Positions 1 to 6,773 of a stretch of DNA of 10,353 nt are shown piece after piece. The notes under the pieces are model-generated. The model was given only the letters and a program-made list of their open reading frames with translations. It was not told where the DNA came from and did no database searches. A program made the translations under genes and the position numbers. Within the stretch, counting starts at the first letter, position 1. Every line of letters begins with the position of its first letter. Source of the stretch: Pelagophyceae sp. CCMP2097. Its lineage: Eukaryota; Sar; Pelagophyceae. The DNA is taken from NCBI GenBank assembly GCA_026770575.1, contig MU657370.1, positions 16,807-27,159 on the forward strand, written 5' to 3'.

Positions 1-1
1 C

Positions 2-703
2 GCGGACGAGGCGCGCGCGCTCGCCGGGGCGCACACCGGGGCGCTCGTCGTCGGGCGCACTGAGGCGCTGTCACTCGTCGACGCGCGCGCCGGGGTGATC
101 GCCATCGACACCGCCGTGCCGCTCGTCGATGCGCGCGCCAGGGTGGCCGCCGTCGACACCGTCGTGCTTACTGAACCGCCGCCCAAGTGGTACGCGAAGA
201 TGGACCTCAGAGACTGCCAGTCCTTTGCTCACGGCGCCGACACCTTCGGCCCGTGGAACACGAATTTCATGGCAGCACTCCAGCGGAACGACATGTTAGA
301 GATTGCCACGTGCAACGCCAAAGACTTCTTGGACGTCACGCCCCACGTCAAACGAGAAGCGCCGGGCTCTTGTCCAGGTGTCCTCGTCGTCTGCTGTCGC
401 ATGCCGACGCGCCCGCACCCGATTTTTTCGTCGTCGCCGCGGTCTCCGGTCCGCCCCGCCCGGCCGGTCCGCCGCACCTCGCCGCATTGCCCTTGCACAT
501 TTGCTTTAGCGAAAGTCCTTTTCCGTTCACTTTCCGCGCGTGCAAAAATTGAGCGGCAAGTTCCGTTCGTCGAGAGCGAGTTTTGTCGCAATAATAATAC
601 CGTTCGTTCCGGCCCTATTGCTTCTTTTAAATTTTGGGCGTTTTACATTGTATCGACAGTCGTAGCTCGGCGCCTTCTCCTTGAAGGCTGCCAGAAAGCA
701 TAG
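2..703 (+). CDS. 3' part of an unidentified gene (5' end outside the window)
   Basis: An open frame runs from the window edge to a TAG at 701-703. From 2 to about 370 it has strong GC bias in third codon positions, so this part is very likely coding. It begins with Ala/Val-rich sequence containing a 16-residue tandem repeat (LVDARAG.. / LVDARAR..), then a less repetitive segment with WYAKMDLRDCQSF and GPWNTNFMAALQRND. I do not recognise a family. After about 470 the codon bias fades, and from about 550 the DNA becomes AT-richer, so the last 60-80 codons may be intron or 3' UTR and the true stop may lie elsewhere. Possible donors sit at 372-380, but I could not confirm a matching acceptor. No start codon is assigned because the frame is still open at base 2. 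Confidence 0.45.
   Translation, partial: ADEARALAGAHTGALVVGRTEALSLVDARAGVIAIDTAVPLVDARARVAAVDTVVLTEPPPKWYAKMDLRDCQSFAHGADTFGPWNTNFMAALQRNDMLEIATCNAKDFLDVTPHVKREAPGSCPGVLVVCCRMPTRPHPIFSSSPRSPVRPARPVRRTSPHCPCTFALAKVLFRSLSARAKIERQVPFVESEFCRNNNTVRSGPIASFKFWAFYIVSTVVARRLLLEGCQKA
74..169 (+). repeat. Two copies of a 48-nt in-frame tandem repeat
   Basis: Copy 1 begins at 74 (ctcgtcgacgcgcgcgcc) and copy 2 at 122 (ctcgtcgatgcgcgcgcc). The 48-nt period encodes two diverged 16-residue units of the pattern LVDARA-x-V-x-A-[IV]-DT. The array may extend to the left beyond the window, since similar Ala/Val/Thr-rich sequence precedes it. Confidence 0.7.
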
Positions 704-1070
704 GTTCCTACCAATGGTATGATACCAGGCGTTACAACGGCCCACGCGACATCCTTTTCCCGCGCTCCGACGGCGCCGCGGCTCTAGAGGGGCCCTTTTC
801 AGCCTTTTCTCATTTGCCCAAAGGCTATTTGGCCTTCTTGTGGGCTTCGCGGCTTGCGTTGTTGGCGCTGCCGCCCGCCCGTTTTGACTGCGAGGTATGA
901 GTTGAAGCTAGACCGAACTGAAGTGAACTTACCACTGGGCTTGAACTTCGCACCAATATTTTCAGCGTCGGATGACCTACGGCAATATGTGCATTTTGGA
1001 CAGGAATCCCGGGAGTGCAGCCGCGCAGTTTGATCCTGGCACGACACTGGTCCCGACCCCCTTTGGCGCC
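704..1070. other. Intergenic stretch with no supported gene
   Basis: This stretch lies between the first gene fragment and the small gene starting at 1071. The part before about 760 is relatively AT-rich and could be a 3' UTR. On the minus strand, 932 down to 888 has the form of a 45-nt intron (gtaagt ... cgcag), flanked by Lys/Arg-rich open sequence ending in a stop near 826. That is noted as a weak lead only. I see no tRNA or clear core promoter here. Confidence 0.4.
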
Positions 1071-1491
1071 ATGGCCGAAGCCGCGCGCGCGCACGACAAG
1101 GGCAAAAGACCGAGGCAAGACGAAGACGAAGACGCCGGCCGCGAGGGCATGGCCTCGGTGCGTAGGAGACGCTGGGCAGAAAGTTCGTTGCGGCCCAAGG
1201 GAAACGCCGGGCGACGTAGGAGACGCAGGCCTCGCGCGAGCGCAAGCTCGAGCGCAGCCGCGACCTCGAGCGGAAGGTCATCCACCTGACACGGACGTGC
1301 GTCGGAAAGAAAAGAACGGAGCAAGGGGTCAAAACGGGGTCAGAAGGCTTGTCACAAACGCTCCCGGAAGACCGCCCGGCCGCCTATTTGAGTGGGGCGG
1401 TGGCGTGTACCGCTCTTCGGAGGCGTCGAAGACCGGCGCCTTTGGGCCCCACGGCGCGCCGGCCTTTTCGGCGGTGTCGATGGTCGCGTAG
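1071..1491 (+). CDS. Small charged protein of unknown function (three exons)
   Basis: Proposed exons are 1071-1157, 1220-1296 and 1344-1491, giving 103 residues. Both introns begin gtgcgt (1158-1219 ends acgtag; 1297-1343 ends ggtcag), and the phases (0 and 2) fit at both joins. The ATG at 1071 sits in a good eukaryotic start context (gcgccATGg). The N-terminus is basic then acidic (HDKGKRPRQDEDEDA, resembling a nuclear localisation signal). The middle exon is Arg/Glu/Lys-rich and probably helical (SRERKLERSRDLERKV). The C-terminus is Gly/Ala/Ser-rich (LFEWGGGVYRSSEASKTG) and ends at TAG 1489-1491. I recognise no family. The stop lies 105 bp before the next ATG, so genes are tightly packed. 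The model rests on phase and splice signals only, and the order of charged blocks could arise by chance in GC-rich DNA. Confidence 0.45.
1158..1219 (+). other. Intron bordered by a 12-nt direct repeat
   Basis: The donor is gtgcgt and the acceptor acgtag; the intron is 62 nt and phase 0. The 12-mer cgtaggagacgc occurs at 1161-1172, just inside the donor, and again at 1215-1226, across the acceptor. The intron is therefore close to one unit of a 54-bp duplication or insertion with a target-site-like repeat. See the findings. Confidence 0.4.
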
Positions 1492-1504
1492 GCGCGACGC
1501 GCTT

Positions 1505-1519
1505 TCTATAAAAAAAAAT
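1505..1519 (+). promoter_or_regulatory. TATA-like A-rich box upstream of the Gln/His-rich gene
   Basis: The sequence tctataaaaaaaaat stands out as an AT block in GC-rich DNA, about 80-90 bp before the ATG at 1597 and just after the preceding stop codon (1491). Position and sequence suit a TATA-type core promoter. An A-rich signal for the 3' end of the preceding gene is an alternative. Confidence 0.35.
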
Positions 1520-1596
1520 ATGATGCAGCACCTTATCTCGGTCCGTTTCCTCTTAAATGTCTCGATCAAGTTCTTGACGCTAAGCACTAGGTGAAG

Positions 1597-2883
1597 ATGT
1601 CTACGCTGTCGCAGGAGACGCACGTGACGAGTTACCTGAGGTACTCCCATCCACCCTCAATCGTCTGCCGCAAACGCACGCAATCAGGTTTCGCAACGCG
1701 CAGCTCGTCTCCGCCCTCGAGGAGATTGCCCTCGTCAGAGACGCGCCGCCGTGCGTCCTTTGAAAGGGACCGCGTGCCCCGGAGGCGTCTCCAAGTCTTC
1801 GCGGTGCCTCGACGCGTTTGCGTAGGGGCGAGTCGTCGTCGTACGTGCACTCTTCCTCCATGCAGCGCATCATCTCGCTGCTCGGGCCGGACTTTAACTT
1901 TTTGGACTATTTGGTGTGCGTGAATTCTCTCTTTCAAGGTGTCGCCGACAAGTTCCACGAGGTGCGCCACTTGCATCCCCACTCCCCAAGGCGGGCTTTT
2001 CAAAAAGACGCTTTTGTAGAACGTCGAGGACGAAGCTTTATCGATCCGGTCCGAGCTCGACAAGACCGGTTTGAAACTCAGCGCCGAGCTCGTCGACCCG
2101 TCCGTGCACCGGTCTTTAGCCCAGGGCTACGCGCAGCAGCAGGCGCAGCAGCAGCAGCAGCAGCAGGCGCAGCACCGCGCGCCGCCTCGGGCGCAGCACG
2201 CGCCGCAGCACGTGCAGCACTCCCTCGCGCAGCAGAACGCGGGCGTTGCGGGCGCGGGCTACGCGCACGCGACGCAGGCGCAGCACCTGGCCCAGGCGCA
2301 GCACTTGTTCCAGCAGCAGCAACACGCCCACGCGCACCATGCGCAGCAACACGCGGGCGCGCCGTCGCCGCAGCAGATGCTCTCCGCGCAGCAGCAGCAG
2401 ATGCAGCAGATGCAGCAGGCGCAGCAGATGCAGATGCAGCAGCAGATGCAGCAGCAGGGCGCCGCGCAGGGCTCGCAGCAGCTCATGCAGCAGATGCAGA
2501 TGCACCAGCACCAGCACCAGATGCACCACTACCAGGCCGCCGCGCCGGCGGCGCGGCCCGCGGAGCACGCGCAGCAGCAGCTCCACGCGCAGCAGCAGCT
2601 CCACGACCAGCAGGTGCACGACCAGCAGGTGCACGACCAGCAGCTCCACGAGCAGCAGGTGCACGACCAGCAGCTGCACGAGCACCAACTGCAGGAGCAA
2701 CAAATGCACGACCAGCAGCTGCAGGAGCCGCCCAGCGACTCGGAGGCTCGCCTGGACGACTTGCACGACGGCCGTCTGCACGACGACCTCCAATCATCCG
2801 ACACAGATCTCGACGACCGCGACCTCGACCTCCCCGGCGCCGTGCAGCACCTCGACGGTCTGCCGCACGACCTCGAGGCGTGA
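1597..2883 (+). CDS. Gln/His-rich low-complexity protein with helical N-terminus and acidic tail (four exons)
   Basis: Exons are 1597-1640, 1688-1750, 1826-1961 and 2020-2883, giving 368 residues. Introns: 1641-1687 (gtactc..atcag, phase 2), 1751-1825 (gtgcgt..gcgtag, phase 2), 1962-2019 (gtgcgc..ttgtag, phase 0). All phases match, and each acceptor sits just before the frame becomes clean. Residues 1-100 contain ordinary helical sequence (RNAQLVSALEEIALVRD, MQRIISLLGPDFNFLDYLV, ADKFHENVEDEALSIRSELD). About residues 110-320 are dominated by Gln, His, Ala and Met, including poly-Gln, QQM runs and a pentapeptide array H-[DE]-Q-Q-[VLM]. The tail is Asp-rich with repeated DDL/DLD. Such Q-rich domains are common in eukaryotic transcriptional and RNA-associated regulators; a nuclear regulatory role is only an inference. 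No catalytic domain is visible. The stop is TGA 2881-2883. It overlaps a gtgagt that could act as a donor, but that hexamer does not match the donor pattern used elsewhere here, so I keep the stop. Confidence 0.72.
2581..2730 (+). repeat. 15-nt minisatellite encoding H-D/E-Q-Q-V/L pentapeptides
   Basis: Near-identical units of the form cacgaccagcaggtg recur in frame about nine or ten times. The variation is D/E at position 2 and V/L/M at position 5, with drift to Q-E-Q-Q and H-E-H-Q-L at the 3' end. This follows a longer region (2137-2530) of CAG/CAC/ATG codon runs. The array length is likely to vary between strains by slippage. Confidence 0.8.
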
Positions 2884-3310
2884 GTATCCTTCGTGGCGAC
2901 CCCCTCGTGGCGACCCCGCCCCACGACGCCCGACACCCGCGCCGAGCGATCCAGCCCTCGCGCGCCTCCGCCCCCTCCGGAGCGGCTGACGACGATGGGC
3001 ATCGACGTCTGCACCTGCACCCGAGCGACCCAGCCCTCGACCGCAGTGAGCGACCGATGCACGCAATCCTCAATTACCAGCCCCGTATCGGCACCAAAAC
3101 AAGTGCCCCCCGGCCTCTCTTTAGGGCCAACCCTTCCGGCGGAACATTGCGCGCGCGACTCTCCGAGGTCGACCTATCGAGAGTTCCTTGAGATCGCGAG
3201 GCCGCGTCGCCGCCGCGCCCGGCCGGCCACGGCCTTTTCAGCGACGCCTCTTCGGCGACGGTTGGACGAACGCCGTGGCGCTGCTGCGGAGGAAGGACAC
3301 AGCCGCAGAG
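2884..3310. other. Spacer between the Gln/His-rich gene and the glycosyltransferase gene
   Basis: These 427 bp contain no supported gene. Visible features are a short tandem duplication around 2891-2915 (cgtggcgacccc twice) and a 19-nt near-repeat at 2942-2960 and 3021-3039 (ccgagcgaYccagccctcg, one mismatch, 79 bp apart). The start of this spacer may be 3' UTR and the end promoter and 5' UTR, but no TATA box or polyadenylation signal is clear. Confidence 0.45.
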
Positions 3311-6300
3311 ATGCTGCGAAGCTTCGCCGTCGCCGCGTGGCTGCTGCTGCCGCGCGAATCGGTGCGTGGCTTTAGGGTCCTGTATGCAGCAGAGGTCCGC
3401 GTTTAGGTTGCGTCGGTGGTTTGGGGTCTGGTGGACCGCCGGAGCTGCGTCACCGTCGAGCTCGACGGCGCTTCTCTTGAGCCGTTCTGCTTCGACTTTG
3501 TGCGCGAAGATGTCGTCAGTGCGGCGAGAGAGTACTGCGCCGCGGGATCCCGGTGCTCGGAGGCGCACGCGGCCGCTCTGGCAAAAGAGGGCTTTGCCGT
3601 GCTGCGGCGCCGCGGCGACGAGGCGCTCGCGAAGCTGCGCCGGCGCTTCGAGTGCCTTGGTGGACGCAACTCGACGACGCAATGCGCATCTTTTGGCGCC
3701 GTCGACGATGAGGTACGCACCGCCAGTGGCCTGGCCGCCGTCCGACGCCCTCCGTGCACAGAGCGACTACTGCAAGGCCGGCGGCGACGCCATGCTCATC
3801 GCCAAGGCGGCTCGCACGCGTTTTGAGGCCCAGGAGCTTCTCAACGGCCGCCTGCCGCCGCCAGAGGACCAATGCTTCCAACATTCTCCAGAGCACGCCA
3901 AGATCCGCGCCTGCCCGCTGGCGAGTCGTTGCTCGGGACCCCGGGGTCTCGTGCTCACGCGAAAACCCGCAGACAAAGCCGTACGCGCAGTTCACGTACC
4001 CGGCGGACATGGACGTCTCCACGGTCGGCGCCTCGCTCACGGCGGCGCAGTGGGCGCGCCGCTGCGTCGCCACCAGCCCGTGTTTGCATGTTCGCGACGA
4101 GGCTCGTAGGCCGTGCTCTCTGAAAAGTTTGCAGAGGACGAATTTTACGAGCACGCAATCGTACGCGCCCGTCTGGAAAACCCGCCAAACACGAGCCAGA
4201 TGGCGGTGTCGTGAGTCGCATTCCGCAGGCGTCGATGCTGCACGCGTACGAGCTGGGCCTCCGGGCGGACGATCGCCAGAGAGCCAACGTCGCAGACCTC
4301 CAGGTAGCTTTGATGGCCGCTGGGTGGGGCGAACTCGACGTCGCGACGCCGCTCTTCGGCCGCGTCGTCGCAGAGGCCGCGGAGCTCGCGTACTGCGCAG
4401 CGTCCGCGATGCCTGTCGGACGGCGTCCCGCGATGTCTCGTCGGACGTGCCTCCCAGGCTCGAGCAAGGCCCCGGCGACGCGGCGGAGCGGTGGGACGCG
4501 CTCGCGCGCGCGGCGCGCCTCGACGCGGCCATGAGCGTGCCGCCGGCGCAGACCCGCGTCGGCGATGGCGAAGCCAGACATGCGAGCGGGTGGCACGAGA
4601 GGCGAGGGCGCCGTCGGGGCCGCGCAGAAACGAGAGAGTGCCGTGTCGTACCGTCGCCGCGCGAAAGGTGGTGGTTCCAGAGCGAGCGCCGTATACCGTC
4701 ACGACGTCGATTGTCCCGGACGTCCCATATTTAGATCGTCCCGGGCGTCGACGACCTCCGCTTATACCGCAACCTCCTCCGCGACGACCTCGCCGCGATG
4801 GGCCGCCCAGAAGCCTGGGGCAAGCCGCTCTCGCAGGCGGCGCAGCGGGACCTGTGCGTACCCTTTTGCGCCCCCAAAAAGGATGTGAACCCCTCGAGGA
4901 TACACAGCCTCGTCGAGGATGCATGCCCTCGAAGATGCGCGTCGAGAGAGCCCCTCGAGGGTGCACACGGAGAGACCAGATGTGCGGGTATCCCAAAGGC
5001 TCACGCGTCGGCCTTTGTAGCGTCGGGCACGTCGGGCGCACGCTGTTCCATTTGGCGCACCAGTGCGAGAACGAGGTTTTGGAGATGCGCCTCCTCGGCG
5101 CGGCGCTGCGCGCGGCGGCGCCGGAAGTGCTGGCGGTGGACGCCGTCGCCTCTGAGGCAGCGGACTCGGTCGAAACAGTGCATGATTCGATTCGCATCGG
5201 TTTCGTCTCGACGTACCTGACGGAGCACAGCATCGGCAAGATGCTCGGGGAGGTGCTCGGCTTGCTCTCGAATCATGCTTTGATCGAAGAATGCTTCGCC
5301 TTCCACGTCGTCGCAAACGTCGGCGACTACGACGGCCGCGACCACGTGCGCAACTTCATCGACGCCAGCACCAAGGCCGTCGAGGTGGCGCGCCACGATT
5401 TGGTGGGGCAGCGAATGGCGATCCTCGGAGCGAAGTTGGACGTTTTAGTCTTCCCGGACGTGGGAATGGAGGCGTCCACCTATTTCCTCGCCTTTGCCCG
5501 CCTCGCCAGAGTCCAGTGCGTCTGGTGGGGCCACCCGACGACGACGGGTTTGGAGACGGTGGACTACTACCTTTCGTTGGATACTGAAGTTTCCGACGCC
5601 GATTCCATGTACGACGAGCAACTTGTCCGATTAGAACACGTCAACACGGCGCCGTTCGTCGAGGCCGACTTGTGGCGCGACTCGTCTCCAAAACACATCT
5701 CGGATTTTTTGCCGCTGGAGGACGACGCGCGTTTGTACGTCGTCCTCGGCCGACTTTTCAAACTCCACCCACTCTTCGACGACATCCTCGTCGACTTATT
5801 AAGCAGGGACACTGAAGGTCCGTACCCTCGGTCGGTCGTCCACATTGCATCGCGACTTGCAGGCGTCGTCGTGCTGATTGGCGAGCCGCAGCGCGCTCTC
5901 AACTCGCGCCTCTGGAGCCGCGTTTCCGGCGCCGTGAAACGCGCCGTCGCCGACGCCGATTTAAAAGACAGCGTCCTCAGGCGCATTGTCTTCGTCGACT
6001 ACTGGTGCGTTTTGGACCGTCGGCGCCCTGCCGAGGTCTGAGACGACGTCGCCTTAGGAACTATCTCCACGTCCTCGCCAACGCTGCCGTCGTCTTGGAC
6101 ACGTTCCCCTACGGCGGCTGCTTGACAGCGCTGGATTCGCTCTCGAACGGCGTGCCCCTGATCACGCTCCCGTCGCAGTTCGAGCGAGGGAGGTTCGCCA
6201 TGAGCATCTACCAACAAATGAACTTTACGCAGCTCGTCGCCCGCGACGAAGCGCACTTCGTCGAACTCGCGGTCACCGTCGCCAACGACTCAAGATTGCG

Positions 6301-6409
6301 CGAAGAGACTGTGCAAAGGCTGCGGCGACATTACCCGGCCGCGCATCGGCCCCAAAGCGTCGCAGACGAGTGGGCGCCGCTCTTCCACAAACTCGCCAGG
6401 CATACGTAA
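3311..6409 (+). CDS. GT41-family glycosyltransferase (OGT/SPINDLY-like) with N-terminal signal peptide
   Basis: Proposed exons: 3311-3361, 3407-3712, 3762-~3920, ~3973-4089, 4128-4160, 4229-4389, 4458-~4536, 4735-4853, 5021-5817, 5863-6004, 6058-6409; about 770 residues. Residues 1-20 (MLRSFAVAAWLLLPRES) resemble a signal peptide or anchor. Residues about 20-390 are Ala/Leu/Arg-rich helical sequence, plausibly diverged TPR-like repeats, including CVTVELDGASLEPFCFDF and AYELGLRADDRQRANVADLQ. The catalytic domain starts near 400 with IRIGFVSTYLTEHSIGKM, then WWGHPTTTG (~510), LGRLFKLHP (~587), VVVLIGEPQ (~608) and LDTFPYGGCLTALDSLSNGVP (~668 on). By family knowledge, the His of EHSIGKM, the Lys of FKLHP and the Asp of LDTFP align with catalytic or UDP-contacting residues of animal OGT. 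The OGT H-T-T motif is replaced by C-L-T. The family moves a sugar from a nucleotide sugar to Ser/Thr of proteins. Whether this one uses GlcNAc or fucose cannot be told. The signal peptide would place it in the ER/Golgi lumen, unlike cytosolic OGT. The catalytic half is certain; exon borders between 3900 and 4740 are not. Confidence 0.85.
3921..3990 (+). other. Intron with two possible border pairs (GC-AG 52 nt, or GT-AG 40 nt)
   Basis: The frame must change between the exon ending near 3920 (..EHAKIRACPL) and the exon with FTYPADMDVSTVGASL, which has GC in essentially every third position. No ordinary GT donor gives the right phase with a usual length. Two solutions fit phase 0: 3921-3972, with donor gcgagt and acceptor ccgcag (GC-AG class), or 3951-3990, with donor gtgctc and acceptor gcgcag. 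The second keeps C at +4 like other donors here but is very short. Confidence 0.4.
4537..4734 (+). other. Longer intron with uncertain donor; acceptor catatttag
   Basis: The acceptor at 4733-4734 is clear: a TAG stops the frame directly before the well-behaved exon IVPGVDDLRLYRNLL. Phase-0 donors are gtgccg at 4537 and gtcggc at 4558; I prefer 4537 for its similarity to other donors. The interior could hide a small exon, since one frame reads KVVVPERAPYTVTTS. The segment 4710-4724 is a near copy (two mismatches in 15) of the exon start at 4735-4749. Confidence 0.35.
4854..5020 (+). other. 167-nt intron containing a degenerate minisatellite
   Basis: Donor gtgcgt at 4854 and acceptor ctttgtag at 5020; phase 2 on both sides restores continuous sequence (QAAQRDL / VGHVGRTLFHLAHQ). 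Inside are about four diverged copies of a cctcgaggatgca-like unit, starting near 4892, 4912, 4927 and 4952. Confidence 0.75.
5818..5862 (+). other. Cryptic in-frame 45-nt intron in the GT41 catalytic domain
   Basis: The donor is gtccgt and the acceptor cgacttgcag; phase 1. The length is a multiple of three with no in-frame stop, so plain translation reads through and inserts 15 residues (PYPRSVVHIASRLAG). Removing it gives LLSRDTEGVVVLIGEPQ, which matches the compact spacing expected between the LFKLHP segment and the following strand in this family. Confidence 0.7.
6005..6057 (+). other. 53-nt intron before the C-terminal catalytic exon
   Basis: Donor gtgcgt and acceptor gccttag. The last two bases of the exon (TG) join the G at 6058 to restore TGG (Trp): FVDYW / NYLHVLANAAVVLDTFP. 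The downstream frame differs from the upstream one, so the intron is required. Confidence 0.88.
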
Positions 6410-6773
6410 CGCCCGGTGACTTGCCGGGGCGCCGGACCGCCCGCGGAAAAGCGCTGCTCGGCGCGGGAGCGGCGGCCTCGAGAGGGTCAGCACGTTTGCC
6501 GCGAGGACTCGGCGGGTCGCCCCGGTCAGCCCTAGACGCGTGCGCGTCCTCCGCAGCCGACCGGTCCGGGGCCCCGCCGACCAGTCCGCGCTGACCCCGT
6601 CGCTAGACCAAGCTCACGGTCGGACCCGATTCGAATGCGTCGCCAAAACGGCCTTGCACCTCGGCAAACGGCCTTGCACTAGAGAGGCATCGTCACTTTC
6701 GCAGCGTTTCCCACCCGACGCTTCCCGCGCGGCCCCAAACCGCGCAGCGCGCGTGCCGTCGCAGCGCAGGCTG
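6410..6773. other. Spacer downstream of the glycosyltransferase gene
   Basis: These 364 bp separate the TAA at 6407-6409 from the next proposed ATG. They hold a 20-nt tandem duplication (6641-6679) and no convincing coding frame. The frame of the next gene stays open leftwards to about 6540 but is rich in Arg/Pro/Ser with no codon bias, so I treat it as a 5' leader. Confidence 0.4.
6641..6679 (+). repeat. 20-nt tandem duplication in a putative 5' leader
   Basis: The 14-mer aaacggccttgcac occurs at 6646-6659 and again at 6666-6679, and the preceding bases are partly conserved, giving two units with a 20-bp period. Confidence 0.65.

Noticed and set aside
2116..2793. Leu/Val/Arg-rich minus-strand frame, superficially a leucine-rich or membrane protein
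   Set aside because: It is the reverse complement of the CAG/CAC repeats (CTG/GTG codons), with no independent codon structure.
2880..2885. gtgagt overlapping the TGA of the Gln/His-rich gene, as a splice donor
   Set aside because: It looks like a textbook donor but lacks the C at +4 seen in nearly all placed introns, and no downstream exon with coding character follows.
1818..3191. Very long Ala/Arg/Pro reading frame across the Gln/His region
   Set aside because: It is an out-of-frame reading of CAG/CAC repeats. The spliced frame with exons from 1597 gives the Gln/His product and matching intron phases.
4211..4228. 18-23 nt nucleomorph-like mini-intron (gtgtcgtgag..gcag) at 4206-4228
   Set aside because: A 68-nt intron from 4161 with donor gtacgc, identical to the donor at 3713, gives the correct phase and a normal length.
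6625..6640. gattcgaatgc as a tRNA T-loop (B box)
   Set aside because: No matching acceptor stem, A box or anticodon arm can be built around it; the same holds for gattcgaaac near 8121.
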